Below are positions 35,914 to 43,885 of a DNA stretch of 64,000 nucleotides, in pieces. The DNA is from Subdoligranulum variabile. Its GTDB lineage: Bacteria; Bacillota; Clostridia; Oscillospirales; Ruminococcaceae. Position 1 is the first letter of the stretch; every line of letters begins with the position of its first letter. The position numbers and the translations under genes were made by a program. The stretch lies in NCBI GenBank assembly GCA_004552305.1, contig SFOX01000003.1, forward strand, positions 62,001-126,000, in the 5' to 3' direction. The notes beneath the pieces were generated by a model, which saw only the letters and a list, made by a program, of their open reading frames with translations, had not been told where the DNA came from and searched no databases.

Positions 35914-37494
35914 ATGTGCTGTGTTCTGGGGTATGTCGGGCAGGATCTGCCCAAAGAAAAATTTACGGAGTATCTGCTGCGCACCACAAGCCGCGGTCCC
36001 GACGACCAGCGGGTCGAAAAGACCGAATTCGGCTGGCTGGGCTTTGGTCGCCTTGCCATTATGGGGCTTACGCCGGCGGGGATGCAGCCGTTTTTCCGCG
36101 GCAAGGATTGCGTAGTCTGCAACGGTGAACTGTACGGTTTCCGTCCCGTCAAGGAAGAGCTGGAAAAAGAGGGCTACACCTTCTCCTCGGATTCGGACTG
36201 CGAACTTCTTCTGCCGCTGTACTACAAATATGGGCTGGATATGTTCCGCCATCTTGACGCCGAGTTTGCTCTGATTCTGTACGACAGCCGCAAAAAAATG
36301 GTCATTGCCGCGCGCGATCCCATCGGCATCCGCCCGTTGTTCTACGGCTACAGCGACAGCGGCTGCATTGCCTTTGCGTCCGAGGCCAAAAACCTTGTGG
36401 GGCTGTGCCGCCAGATTTACCCATTCCCCGTCGGCTGCTACTACTGCAACGGTCAGTTTGTGCGCTACTGCGACATTGCCGACACCCCCGTGTACAGCCA
36501 CGACGAGCTGCCGCAGATTTTGACGAACATCCGCGAAAAACTGGTCGCCGGTGTCGATAAGCGGCTGGACGCCGACACCCCTGTGGGCTTTCTTTTGTCC
36601 GGCGGGCTGGATTCCAGCCTGGTGTGCGCCATCGCCGCCAAAAAGCTGGGCAAGCCCATCCGCACCTTTGCCATCGGTATGAGCGAGGATGCCATCGACC
36701 TGAAATACGCCAAGCAGGTCGCTGACTACCTGCACGCCGACCACACCGAGGTCATCATCAACCGGGAGATCGTGCTGCAGGCACTGGAAGAAGTCGTCGC
36801 CCTGTTGGGGACCTGGGATATCACGACCATCCGCGCGTCGGTGGGTATGTATCTGGTATGCAAGTATATCCACGAGCATACCGACATCCGCGTGCTGCTG
36901 ACGGGCGAAATTTCCGACGAACTGTTCGGCTACAAATACACCGATTTTGCCCCGTCCGCCGCAGAATTTCAGGCAGAAAGCCAAAAGCGTCTGCGCGAGC
37001 TGTATATGTACGATGTGCTGCGCGCCGACCGCTGCATCAGCGTTAACAGTCTGGAAGCGCGCGTACCCTTCGGCGACTTGGATTTTGTGCGCTATGTTAT
37101 GGCGATTGACCCCGCCAAAAAGCTGAACACCTACGGCAAGGGCAAGTATCTGCTGCGCAAGGCGTTTGAAGGGGACTGGCTGCCCGAAAGCATTCTCTGG
37201 CGCGAGAAAGCGGCGTTCAGCGATGCAGTGGGACACTCGATGGTCGATGACATCAAGGAGTACGCCGAGGATCTGTACTCCGACGCAGATTTTGCCGAAA
37301 AAGCCGACCGCTACCACTGGTGCGCACCCTTTACCAAGGAAAGCCTTTTGTACCGCGAGCTGTTTGAAAAATACTACCCCGGTCAGGCACAGATGATCAC
37401 CGGCTACTGGATGCCCAACAAAGCGTGGCCGCACTGCGATGTCGCTGACCCCAGCGCCCGCGTGCTGGCAAACTACGGCGCCAGCGGCGTGTAA
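35914..37494 (+). CDS. asnB: Asparagine synthase (glutamine-hydrolysing), T-box controlled
   Basis: 526 residues. Makes Asn from Asp, ATP and Gln. After the initiator Met the protein begins CCVLGYVG, giving Cys2, the class II glutaminase nucleophile. The N-terminal amidotransferase domain (about 1-190, VCNGELYG, ARDPIGIRPLFYG) is followed by the synthetase domain with the PPi loop LLSGGLDSSL and LTGEISDELFGYKY. AAAGGAGTG sets the ATG at 35914. Shorter than the second asparagine synthase at 60931. The Asn T-box indicates this copy supplies Asn for translation. Confidence 0.93.
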   Translation: MCCVLGYVGQDLPKEKFTEYLLRTTSRGPDDQRVEKTEFGWLGFGRLAIMGLTPAGMQPFFRGKDCVVCNGELYGFRPVKEELEKEGYTFSSDSDCELLLPLYYKYGLDMFRHLDAEFALILYDSRKKMVIAARDPIGIRPLFYGYSDSGCIAFASEAKNLVGLCRQIYPFPVGCYYCNGQFVRYCDIADTPVYSHDELPQILTNIREKLVAGVDKRLDADTPVGFLLSGGLDSSLVCAIAAKKLGKPIRTFAIGMSEDAIDLKYAKQVADYLHADHTEVIINREIVLQALEEVVALLGTWDITTIRASVGMYLVCKYIHEHTDIRVLLTGEISDELFGYKYTDFAPSAAEFQAESQKRLRELYMYDVLRADRCISVNSLEARVPFGDLDFVRYVMAIDPAKKLNTYGKGKYLLRKAFEGDWLPESILWREKAAFSDAVGHSMVDDIKEYAEDLYSDADFAEKADRYHWCAPFTKESLLYRELFEKYYPGQAQMITGYWMPNKAWPHCDVADPSARVLANYGASGV

Positions 37495-37501
37495 AAAACA
37501 C

Positions 37502-37530
37502 TTGCAATTTTTTTGAATCTTATGTATAAT
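37502..37530 (+). promoter_or_regulatory. folT promoter
   Basis: TTGCAA (37502-37507), a 17-base spacer and a perfect TATAAT (37525-37530), 8 bases after the asnB stop. Transcription from it would include the whole riboswitch. Confidence 0.8.
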
Positions 37531-37565
37531 AATGAAACAGGCAGCCAAACGCTGCCGAAGCAAAT

Positions 37566-37671
37566 TTTCGCAGAGTAGAAAACTGTGCGTAAAGTGCCTG
37601 ACCAACGGGGAGTTGTGGCAGGACGAAAGGCAAAACGCGCCTGCGGTACGGTTTTCGCATCCCACTGCTGC
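37566..37671 (+). promoter_or_regulatory. Tetrahydrofolate (THF) riboswitch
   Basis: The conserved blocks of the folT-type THF aptamer appear in order: GCAGAGTAGA, GTGCGTAAAGTGCCTG, ACGGGGAGTTG, GGCAGGACGAAAGG, TGCGGTACGG, GCATCCCACTGC. The outer GCAG and CTGC pair as P1. It precedes a folate transporter S-component, which is the known context. Binding of reduced folate should turn expression off. Confidence 0.9.
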
Positions 37672-37688
37672 ATGATGTAGTGCAACGG

Positions 37689-37712
37689 GGGTGTGCCCTT
37701 GCACGCCCTTTT
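37689..37712 (+). terminator. First hairpin of the folT expression platform
   Basis: GGGTGTGC (37689-37696) pairs with GCACGCCC (37701-37708) around CCTT and is followed by TTTT. It looks like a riboswitch-controlled terminator. The 5' flank (GTGCAAC) could form a competing stem with TTGCAC. Confidence 0.65.
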
Positions 37713-37713
37713 G

Positions 37714-37760
37714 CCTCCTGTTTTATGCGGCAAACCGCGTAAAATCAGGAGGTATTTTTT
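37714..37760 (+). promoter_or_regulatory. SD-sequestering hairpin with T-run before folT
   Basis: CCTCCTG (37714-37720) pairs with CAGGAGG (37746-37752), extended inward by TTTTA/TAAAA and GCGG/CCGC around a CAAA loop. The 3' arm contains the folT ribosome binding site AGGAGG. The hairpin is followed by TATTTTTT up to the ATG. It could block translation or act as a second terminator. Confidence 0.75.
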
Positions 37761-38342
37761 ATGCAGCAAAATCTGTCCGTCTTTTCCGCCGCCTACTGGC
37801 AAGCTGCCAGGGCGGAGCTGCGCAATGTCCGTGTGCTGGCGTTTTCCGGCTTGGTGTGCGCCATGGCCATCGTGCTGGAGAGCTTTCCCGTCTACATTTT
37901 AGGACCCAGCCTTAAAATTTATTTCAGCTTTGTGGTCGTTTCGCTGGGCTGCGCCTACTATGGTCCCGTGGTCGGTATGATCGCCGGCGCCATCATCGAC
38001 TCGGTCGGCTTTCTTTTGGCAGGCTACGGCGAGCCGTATTTCCCGGGGTATCTCATCACCGCCGTTTTGTCGGGGCTGATTTACGGCGTGCTGCTCTACA
38101 AGCGCCGCCCCACGCTGCTGCGCATTCTCATTGTGCGGCTGATTATCAACTACGGCAGCAACGTTCTGCTGGGCAGCGTGTGGAAATCCATGCTGTACGG
38201 CAAGGGCTACCTCTATTACGCCACCAGCGGTTTTATTAAAAACACCACGATGCTCCCCCTTGAGGTGTTTTTGATGTGGGCGGCGCTCACTGCTGCCGAT
38301 CGCATGGGCTTAGACCGCAAATATTTGCACAAACGCGGGTAA
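37761..38342 (+). CDS. folT: Folate-family ECF transporter S component
   Basis: 193 residues with about six membrane helices. S-component that captures folate in the membrane and is energised by a shared ECF module (EcfT and ATPases encoded elsewhere). Family features: a basic N-terminal patch, IYFSFVVVSLGCAYYGPVVG, GMIAGAIIDSVGFLLAG and the Arg/Asn-rich RLIINYGSNVLLG segment. Identification is reinforced by the THF riboswitch upstream. AGGAGG lies 8 bases before the ATG, inside a hairpin. Confidence 0.92.
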   Translation: MQQNLSVFSAAYWQAARAELRNVRVLAFSGLVCAMAIVLESFPVYILGPSLKIYFSFVVVSLGCAYYGPVVGMIAGAIIDSVGFLLAGYGEPYFPGYLITAVLSGLIYGVLLYKRRPTLLRILIVRLIINYGSNVLLGSVWKSMLYGKGYLYYATSGFIKNTTMLPLEVFLMWAALTAADRMGLDRKYLHKRG

Positions 38343-38373
38343 AAAGTCATACTTTTACCCGCGTAAACCGGGG

Positions 38374-38399
38374 CAGAAGTCATACTTCTGTCTTTTTTT
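38374..38399 (+). terminator. folT terminator
   Basis: CAGAAG (38374-38379) and CTTCTG (38385-38390) around TCATA, followed by TCTTTTTTT. Confidence 0.85.
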
Positions 38400-38483
38400 A
38401 TTGTAAGTAATGCCCATTGTTTTCACAAAATGTTCACGAATTTTCCGTTTTTATCCAAAAATTTACCAATTCTGTAAAATCCA

Positions 38484-38512
38484 TTGAAAACCCAAGGGCA
38501 AACGTTTACAAT
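38484..38512 (+). promoter_or_regulatory. Promoter of the BMP transporter lipoprotein gene
   Basis: TTGAAA (38484-38489), a 17-base spacer and TACAAT (38507-38512). The leader of about 140 bases contains an attenuator-like hairpin. Confidence 0.75.
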
Positions 38513-38532
38513 ATACACCGTGAGGCAAAGGC

Positions 38533-38595
38533 AAAAATGCGTCCTGTTGCGGCGATGTCACAGCAGGTAAGGGCGCATTTTTTCTTTTCTCACAA
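38533..38595 (+). promoter_or_regulatory. Attenuator-like hairpin in the BMP-gene leader
   Basis: AAAAATGCG with CGCATTTTT, plus inner CC/GG and TGC/GCA pairs, forms a long imperfect stem followed by a T-rich run (TTTTTTCTTTTCT). It starts about 15 bases from the predicted transcript start. No known riboswitch class was recognised in so short a leader. The remaining gap up to 38658 shows only the GGGAGGA ribosome site. Confidence 0.6.
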
Positions 38596-38658
38596 GGGTA
38601 AACACAAGAAAGCTGTTTACCGCAACCGTTTTACGCTTTTATTGGGAGGAAAACACAC

Positions 38659-39984
38659 ATGAAGAAATTGATGGGCATTTTGCTGGCCGCCTCTATGGTG
38701 TTCAGCATGGCAGCCTGCGGTTCTACCGCTTCCAGCAGCAGCGCTGCTGCCGTCAGCAGCAACGGTACCGCCGCTGCTGACAATGCTGACAACGCCTATT
38801 CCGGTCTGAAGATCGGCGCCATCATTCTGGGCGACGAAACCGAGGGCTACAGCGCCGCTCACATCAACGGCATTAAAGAAGCCGCTGCCGAGTTGGGCAT
38901 CAGCGATGACCAGATCGTCTGGAAATACAAGGTTCCCGAGGGCGGCGAAACCACCGATGCCGCCGAGGACCTGGTCGGTCAGGGCTGCAACCTGATCATC
39001 TCCAACTCCTACGGTCACCAGACCTACATGGTTGAGGAAGCCGAGAAGTACCCCGATGTCAACTTTGTTGCCATGACCGGCGACTTTGCTGCCATTTCCG
39101 ACTTGGACAACTTCTACAACGCCTTCACCGCCGTCTACCAGAGCCGCTACGTTTCCGGTGTTGTCGCCGGTATGAAGGTTAAGGAGCTGGTCGAGTCCGG
39201 CACCCTGACCCCCGAGACCCAGCCCAACAGCTTCACCGCTGACGGCAAGGTCAAGATCGGTTACGTCGGCGCCTTCGGCTATGCTGAGGTCGTTTCCGGC
39301 TACACCGCCTTCTTCCTCGGCGTGCAGAGCGTTTACCCCGACGTCGAGATGGAAGTTATGTACACCAACTCCTGGTTCGACATCGACAAGGAGGGCGCTG
39401 CTGCTGAGGCTCTGATCTCCAACGGTGCTGTTATCGTCGGTCAGCACGCTGACTCCACCGGTGCTCCCGCCGCCACCCAGAAGAAGAAGGACGCCGGCAC
39501 CATCTGCTACTCCATCGGCTACAACATTGATATGCTGGCCACCGCCCCCACCGCCGCTCTGACCTCCGCCACCAACGTCTGGTCCGTTTACTACAAGGCT
39601 CTGTTCGAGGGCGCTGCCGCCGGCAACATCCCGCAGGATTGGGCTAAGGGCTACGAGGACGGCGCTGTTGCCATCACCGATCTGGGTCCCGAGGTTGCCG
39701 AAGGCACTGCCGAGAAGGTCGCCGAGGTCGAGGCTGCCCTGAAGGATGGCACCCTGCACGTCTTTGACACCAGCAAGTTCACCGTGGACGGCAAGACTGT
39801 TGAGTCTGCCCCCGTGGATCTGACCTTCTACGATTTCAGCACCGGTTCTGCCGTGGCTGTTTACGCAGGCGAAACCAAGGAAGCCATCTCTGACGGTTAC
39901 TTCCACGAGAGCGAGCTGCGCGCCGCCCCCTACTTCACCCTGCGCATTGACGGTATTGTTGAGGACACCGAGCCTGTTGCTTGA
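38659..39984 (+). CDS. BMP-family ABC transporter substrate-binding lipoprotein
   Basis: 441 residues. A lipoprotein signal peptide with lipobox MAAC (Cys20) and a Ser-rich tether precedes the Bmp/PnrA domain (from about 50). The domain binds purine nucleosides or related compounds at the cell surface. Family-like segments include KIGAIILGDETEGYSAAH (key part GAIILGDET), NLIISNSYGHQTYM, KIGYVGAFGYAEVVSGY and VIVGQHADSTGAP. Codon use is that of a highly expressed gene. A terminator separates it from the ATPase and permease genes, allowing a higher level of binding protein. Confidence 0.92.
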   Translation: MKKLMGILLAASMVFSMAACGSTASSSSAAAVSSNGTAAADNADNAYSGLKIGAIILGDETEGYSAAHINGIKEAAAELGISDDQIVWKYKVPEGGETTDAAEDLVGQGCNLIISNSYGHQTYMVEEAEKYPDVNFVAMTGDFAAISDLDNFYNAFTAVYQSRYVSGVVAGMKVKELVESGTLTPETQPNSFTADGKVKIGYVGAFGYAEVVSGYTAFFLGVQSVYPDVEMEVMYTNSWFDIDKEGAAAEALISNGAVIVGQHADSTGAPAATQKKKDAGTICYSIGYNIDMLATAPTAALTSATNVWSVYYKALFEGAAAGNIPQDWAKGYEDGAVAITDLGPEVAEGTAEKVAEVEAALKDGTLHVFDTSKFTVDGKTVESAPVDLTFYDFSTGSAVAVYAGETKEAISDGYFHESELRAAPYFTLRIDGIVEDTEPVA

Positions 39985-40012
39985 TTCCCAACGCCGTTCT
40001 TAACGCCGTAAT

Positions 40013-40050
40013 AAAAGGGAAGGCTGCGCCAATTCGCAGCCTTCCCTTTT
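40013..40050. terminator. Bidirectional terminator after the BMP gene
   Basis: A perfect 16-bp stem (AAAAGGGAAGGCTGCG at 40013-40028 with 40035-40050) has a 6-base loop and ends in TTTT. Confidence 0.9.
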
Positions 40051-40055
40051 GGCGG

Positions 40056-40084
40056 TTGTATACGATGTTTTCTTTCCTTACGAT
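40056..40084 (+). promoter_or_regulatory. Promoter of the nucleoside transporter ATPase/permease genes
   Basis: TTGTAT (40056-40061), a 17-base spacer and TACGAT (40079-40084), 31 bases before the ATG. Confidence 0.6.
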
Positions 40085-40115
40085 ATAACGATAAAAAACG
40101 AGAGGAGCTGCAACT

Positions 40116-41660
40116 ATGGCGCAGACCGAATACGCTGTACGCTTGGAGCACGTCACCAAGACCTTTGGCTCCGTTGTTGCCAACAAGGATGTTTCGCTGG
40201 GGGTGCGCCGCGGCGAAATTTTGTCCCTGCTGGGCGAAAACGGCAGCGGCAAAACCACTTTGATGAATATGATCGCGGGTATCTATTTCCCCGACGAGGG
40301 CGATATCTACGTCAACGACGAGCCGCTCACCATCCGTTCTCCCCGTGACGCGCTGGATCTGGGCATCGGTATGATCCACCAGCACTTCAAGCTGGTCGAT
40401 GTCTTTACCGCCACCGAAAATATTGCGCTGTCGATGGGCGGCAACGAAAAGTTTGACCTGAAAAAGGTTCACGACAAAGCCCGCGCCATCTGCGAAAAAT
40501 ACCAGTTTGCGCTGGATCTTGACCAAAAGGTCTACGAGATGAGCGTCAGCCAAAAGCAGACGCTGGAGATCGTCAAGGTGCTGTACCGCGGCGCGGATAT
40601 CCTGATTCTGGACGAGCCTACGGCAGTTTTGACCCCGCAGGAAACCGAGCGCCTGTTTGCCGTCATCCGCAATATGAAGGCGGACGGCAAGGCGGTCATC
40701 ATCATCACCCACAAGCTGCACGAGGTGCTTGCCATCAGCGACCGCGTTGCCATTCTGCGCAAGGGCGAGTATGTGGGCGACATTGACACCCGGGACGCTA
40801 CCGAGGCAAAGCTGACCGAGATGATGGTCGGCGAAAAGGTCGAGCTGAACATCGAACGCCCCGAGCCGGTGAACCGCGTCAAGCGTCTGGACATCCGCAA
40901 CCTGACCGTGCGCAATGCCGAAGGCATCACCGTGCTGGACGATGCCAGCTTTTCTGTATACGGCGGCGAAATTCTGGGCATTGCCGGTATTTCCGGCAAC
41001 GGGCAGAAGGAGCTGCTGGAAGCCATCGCCGGTCTGCAGCCGGTAGAAAGCTCCACCGCCATCGAGTTCTATGCCCCCGAAAAAGAGGACACGCCCATCC
41101 AGCTGGTGGGCAAGACCCCCAAGGCCATCCGCGAGGCGGGCATCCACCTGTCCTTCGTGCCGGAGGATCGCCTCGGTATGGGGTTGGTCGGCTCCATGGG
41201 TATGACCGACAATATGATGCTGAAAAGCTACGGCAGCGGTCACTCGCCGCTGGTGGACCGCAAGACCCCGCACGACCTTGCCGCAACCATCCAGCGTGAG
41301 CTGGGCGTTGTCACCCCCGACTTGAACACCCCCGTTTCCCGCCTGTCGGGCGGCAACGTGCAAAAGGTGCTAGTCGGGCGCGAGCTGGCAGCCAACCCCA
41401 TTGTGCTGATGACCGCCTACGCCGTGCGCGGGCTGGACATCAACACCTCTTACACCATCTACCGTCTGCTGAATGAGCAGAAAAAGAACGGTGTAGCGGT
41501 TATTTATGTCGGTGAAGATCTCGACGTCCTGCTGGAGCTGTGCGACCGCATTCTGGTGCTTTGCGGCGGCAAGGTCAACGGCATTCTGGACGGACGCAAA
41601 ACCACCAAGGAAGAAGTCGGTCTGCGTATGACCCGGCTGGCAGAGGAGGAGCAAGTATGA
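40116..41660 (+). CDS. ABC transporter ATP-binding protein, two ABC domains (nucleoside type)
   Basis: 514 residues with two tandem ABC domains, as in the YufO/NupO ATPases paired with Bmp/PnrA proteins. The first domain is complete: Walker A GENGSGKTT, signature-like MSVSQKQTLE, Walker B ILILDEPTAVLTP. The second has a weak Walker A (GISGNGQKEL), signature LSGGNVQK and an altered Walker B (VLMTAYAVRGLDI), as usual in this family. AGAGGAG precedes the ATG. The stop overlaps the first permease gene. Confidence 0.93.
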   Translation: MAQTEYAVRLEHVTKTFGSVVANKDVSLGVRRGEILSLLGENGSGKTTLMNMIAGIYFPDEGDIYVNDEPLTIRSPRDALDLGIGMIHQHFKLVDVFTATENIALSMGGNEKFDLKKVHDKARAICEKYQFALDLDQKVYEMSVSQKQTLEIVKVLYRGADILILDEPTAVLTPQETERLFAVIRNMKADGKAVIIITHKLHEVLAISDRVAILRKGEYVGDIDTRDATEAKLTEMMVGEKVELNIERPEPVNRVKRLDIRNLTVRNAEGITVLDDASFSVYGGEILGIAGISGNGQKELLEAIAGLQPVESSTAIEFYAPEKEDTPIQLVGKTPKAIREAGIHLSFVPEDRLGMGLVGSMGMTDNMMLKSYGSGHSPLVDRKTPHDLAATIQRELGVVTPDLNTPVSRLSGGNVQKVLVGRELAANPIVLMTAYAVRGLDINTSYTIYRLLNEQKKNGVAVIYVGEDLDVLLELCDRILVLCGGKVNGILDGRKTTKEEVGLRMTRLAEEEQV

Positions 41661-42760
41661 GCCAAACCGTAACTGCGGCGCACGAGCCGCTGCTGCGCAT
41701 TGCCAAGCGCGAGGGTACCACGCTGCCGCAAAAAATACTGGTACGTGCCATCGCTATTTTGTTAGCGCTTGTTGTGGACGCCCTGTTTATCTTTTTTGTT
41801 ACCGGGCTGAACCCGCTTTCGGTCTACGGCGTTATGTGGAACGGCACCTTTGCCAACACCACCCGCTTTAACTGGATGCTGCGCGACCTGTCCATCCTGC
41901 TGTGCGTCGGCATTGCCTTGGCACCCGCCTTCAAGATGCGTTTCTGGAACTGCGGCGGCGAGGGGCAGATCCTCGTCGGCGGTCTTGTCTCCGCCTTGAT
42001 TATGGTGTATCTGGGCAGCAACCTGCCCGCCCCGCTGCTGTTCGCCGCGATGGGCATCGGCAGTATGGCAGCCGGTGCGCTGTGGGCGTTTGTGCCTGCG
42101 TGGTTCAAGGCGCGCTGGAACACCAACGAAACCCTGTTCACCCTGATGATGAACTACGTTGCCACCAGCATTGTGGCGTGCGCCACCAACATTATGCGCG
42201 GTCAGGCGTCCAGCCTCGGCACGCTGAACAAAGCCACCAAGGCGGGCTGGTTCCCCATTATTTTGGGGCAGCGCTACACCATCAACATCATTGTGGTGTT
42301 TGTGCTGATGTTCGCTATGTACGGCTACCTGAAATACCTCAAGCAGGGGTATGAGATCAGCGTTGTGGGCGAAAGCGAAAACACCGCCCGCTACGCAGGC
42401 ATCAATGTGCGCAAGGTCACCATCCGCACCATGATGCTGTCGGGTCTGATTTGCGGCTTGTGCGGCTTTTTGATCGTTGCCGGTAAAGATCAGACCATCT
42501 CCACCACCTCGGCGGGCGGACGCGGCTTTACCGCCATCATCGTGGCGTGGCTTGCCAAGTTCAACACCTTCTCTATGGCGCTGATCTCCTTCCTGCTCGT
42601 GTTTCTGGAGCGCGGTGCCTCCGAGATCGCCTCTGCCTACTCGCTGAACGAGTATGCCGCCGATATCATCACCGGCATCATCCTGTTCTTTATTCTGGGC
42701 AGCGAGTTCTTTATCAACTACCGCGTCATTCCCCGCGGCGCACATAAGGAGGGCAAGTAA
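41657..42760 (+). CDS. Nucleoside-type ABC transporter permease, subunit 1
   Basis: 367 residues, about ten membrane helices. BPD_transp_2-type permease (YufP/NupP-like) with WNGTFANTTRFNWMLRD, RFWNCGGEGQILVGGLVSA (key part NCGGEGQILVGG) and GRGFTAIIVAWLAKFN. The ATG at 41657 overlaps the ATPase stop by four bases and has AGAGGAGGAG upstream. Confidence 0.92.
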   Translation: MSQTVTAAHEPLLRIAKREGTTLPQKILVRAIAILLALVVDALFIFFVTGLNPLSVYGVMWNGTFANTTRFNWMLRDLSILLCVGIALAPAFKMRFWNCGGEGQILVGGLVSALIMVYLGSNLPAPLLFAAMGIGSMAAGALWAFVPAWFKARWNTNETLFTLMMNYVATSIVACATNIMRGQASSLGTLNKATKAGWFPIILGQRYTINIIVVFVLMFAMYGYLKYLKQGYEISVVGESENTARYAGINVRKVTIRTMMLSGLICGLCGFLIVAGKDQTISTTSAGGRGFTAIIVAWLAKFNTFSMALISFLLVFLERGASEIASAYSLNEYAADIITGIILFFILGSEFFINYRVIPRGAHKEGK

Positions 42761-42762
42761 TT

Positions 42763-43755
42763 ATGCACAGCAGCTTAGTTGCATGGATCATGCGTGCCAT
42801 TCCTTTCGGCACCATTATTATGTACGGCGCCTTGGGCGAAATTCTGACCGAGAAATCCGGCAACCTGAACCTTGGCGTACCCGGTATTATGTATCTGGGC
42901 GGCTTTGCCGGGTTTGCCAGCGCCTGGGCGTATGAAAACAGCGTACCCAATCCCAACGGCGCGGTCAGCGTGCTGATTGCCCTGTTCTTTGCCATTGTGG
43001 CGTCAATGCTGGGCGGCTTGATCTACGCCTTTCTGACCATCTCGCTGCGCGCCAACCAGAACGTCACCGGTCTGGCGTTGACCACCTTCGGTATGGGTGT
43101 GGCGAACTTCTTCGGCGTGTTCATTCTGAACGGTGCCAGCTACTCCGCCGCCCCCGTTGCCAACAAGGCGTTTGCCGCCAAGATCCCTGTTTTGTCGGGT
43201 CTGGGCGATTTGGGCCGCACGATGTTCAGCTATGGCTTTCTTGCCTACGCCGCCATTGTGCTGGCGATCGTACTGCACTGGTTCCTGACGCGCACCCGCG
43301 CGGGTCTGAACCTGCGTGCCGTGGGCGAAAACCCCGCCACCGCTGACGCAGCGGGCATCAACGTCACCCTGTACAAGTATCTGGCGACCTGCATCGGCGC
43401 GGGCATCTGCGGCATCGGCGGTCTGTACTATGTGTTGGATTACAACCAGGGCATCTGGGCAACCACCGGGCAGATCGAAGCGCTGGGCTGGCTGGCGGTG
43501 GCGCTGGTCATCTTTACCACATGGAAGCCCCTCAACGCCATCTGGGGTGCCTACCTGTTCGGTATGCTGTACTGGCTGTACCAGTTCCTGCCCAGCCTGT
43601 TGGGCATCAAGATGGCAATTTATATGACCGACCTTGTGCAGATGCTGCCCTATGTGGTCACCATCGTGGTGCTGATCGTGGTATCCATGCGCAAGAAGAA
43701 AGAGAACCAGCCTCCCGCCCATCTGGGTCTTGCCTACTTCCGCGAGGAACGCTGA
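42763..43755 (+). CDS. Nucleoside-type ABC transporter permease, subunit 2
   Basis: 330 residues, about eight to nine membrane helices. Partner permease (YufQ/NupQ-like) with TEKSGNLNLGVPGIMYLGG near the N-terminus and RAVGENPATADAAGINV, both typical. It starts 2 bases after the preceding stop. Last gene of the transporter, followed by a strong terminator. With the lipoprotein and ATPase it makes a complete importer. Confidence 0.92.
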   Translation: MHSSLVAWIMRAIPFGTIIMYGALGEILTEKSGNLNLGVPGIMYLGGFAGFASAWAYENSVPNPNGAVSVLIALFFAIVASMLGGLIYAFLTISLRANQNVTGLALTTFGMGVANFFGVFILNGASYSAAPVANKAFAAKIPVLSGLGDLGRTMFSYGFLAYAAIVLAIVLHWFLTRTRAGLNLRAVGENPATADAAGINVTLYKYLATCIGAGICGIGGLYYVLDYNQGIWATTGQIEALGWLAVALVIFTTWKPLNAIWGAYLFGMLYWLYQFLPSLLGIKMAIYMTDLVQMLPYVVTIVVLIVVSMRKKKENQPPAHLGLAYFREER

Positions 43756-43769
43756 TTTCCCCAAAACCT

Positions 43770-43799
43770 ATGCCTGCGGCTCTCCGCAGGCATTTTTTT
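43770..43799 (+). terminator. Terminator of the nucleoside transporter operon
   Basis: ATGCCTGCGG (43770-43779), CTCT loop, CCGCAGGCAT (43784-43793), then TTTTTTT. Confidence 0.93.
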
Positions 43800-43800
43800 G

Positions 43801-43829
43801 TTGCGCCGCGCACAGGATGGTGCTATACT
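43801..43829 (+). promoter_or_regulatory. Promoter of the MATE exporter gene
   Basis: TTGCGC (43801-43806), a 17-base spacer and TATACT (43824-43829), 57 bases before the ATG. Confidence 0.65.
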
Positions 43830-43885
43830 GGATGCATAGCGGGAGAGTATGTGGTATTTTTATAAGCAAAGAGGGGATCGCTGCT

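Noticed and set aside
40995..41450. Inactivating mutation in the second ABC domain of the nucleoside transporter ATPase
   Set aside because: The weak Walker A and altered Walker B are normal for the second domain of this ATPase family, not a sign of decay.
43730..43885. N-terminal extension of the MATE frame by 52 codons
   Set aside because: Crosses the transporter terminator and the promoter at 43801-43829. The ATG at 43886 has a proper site and fits the family.
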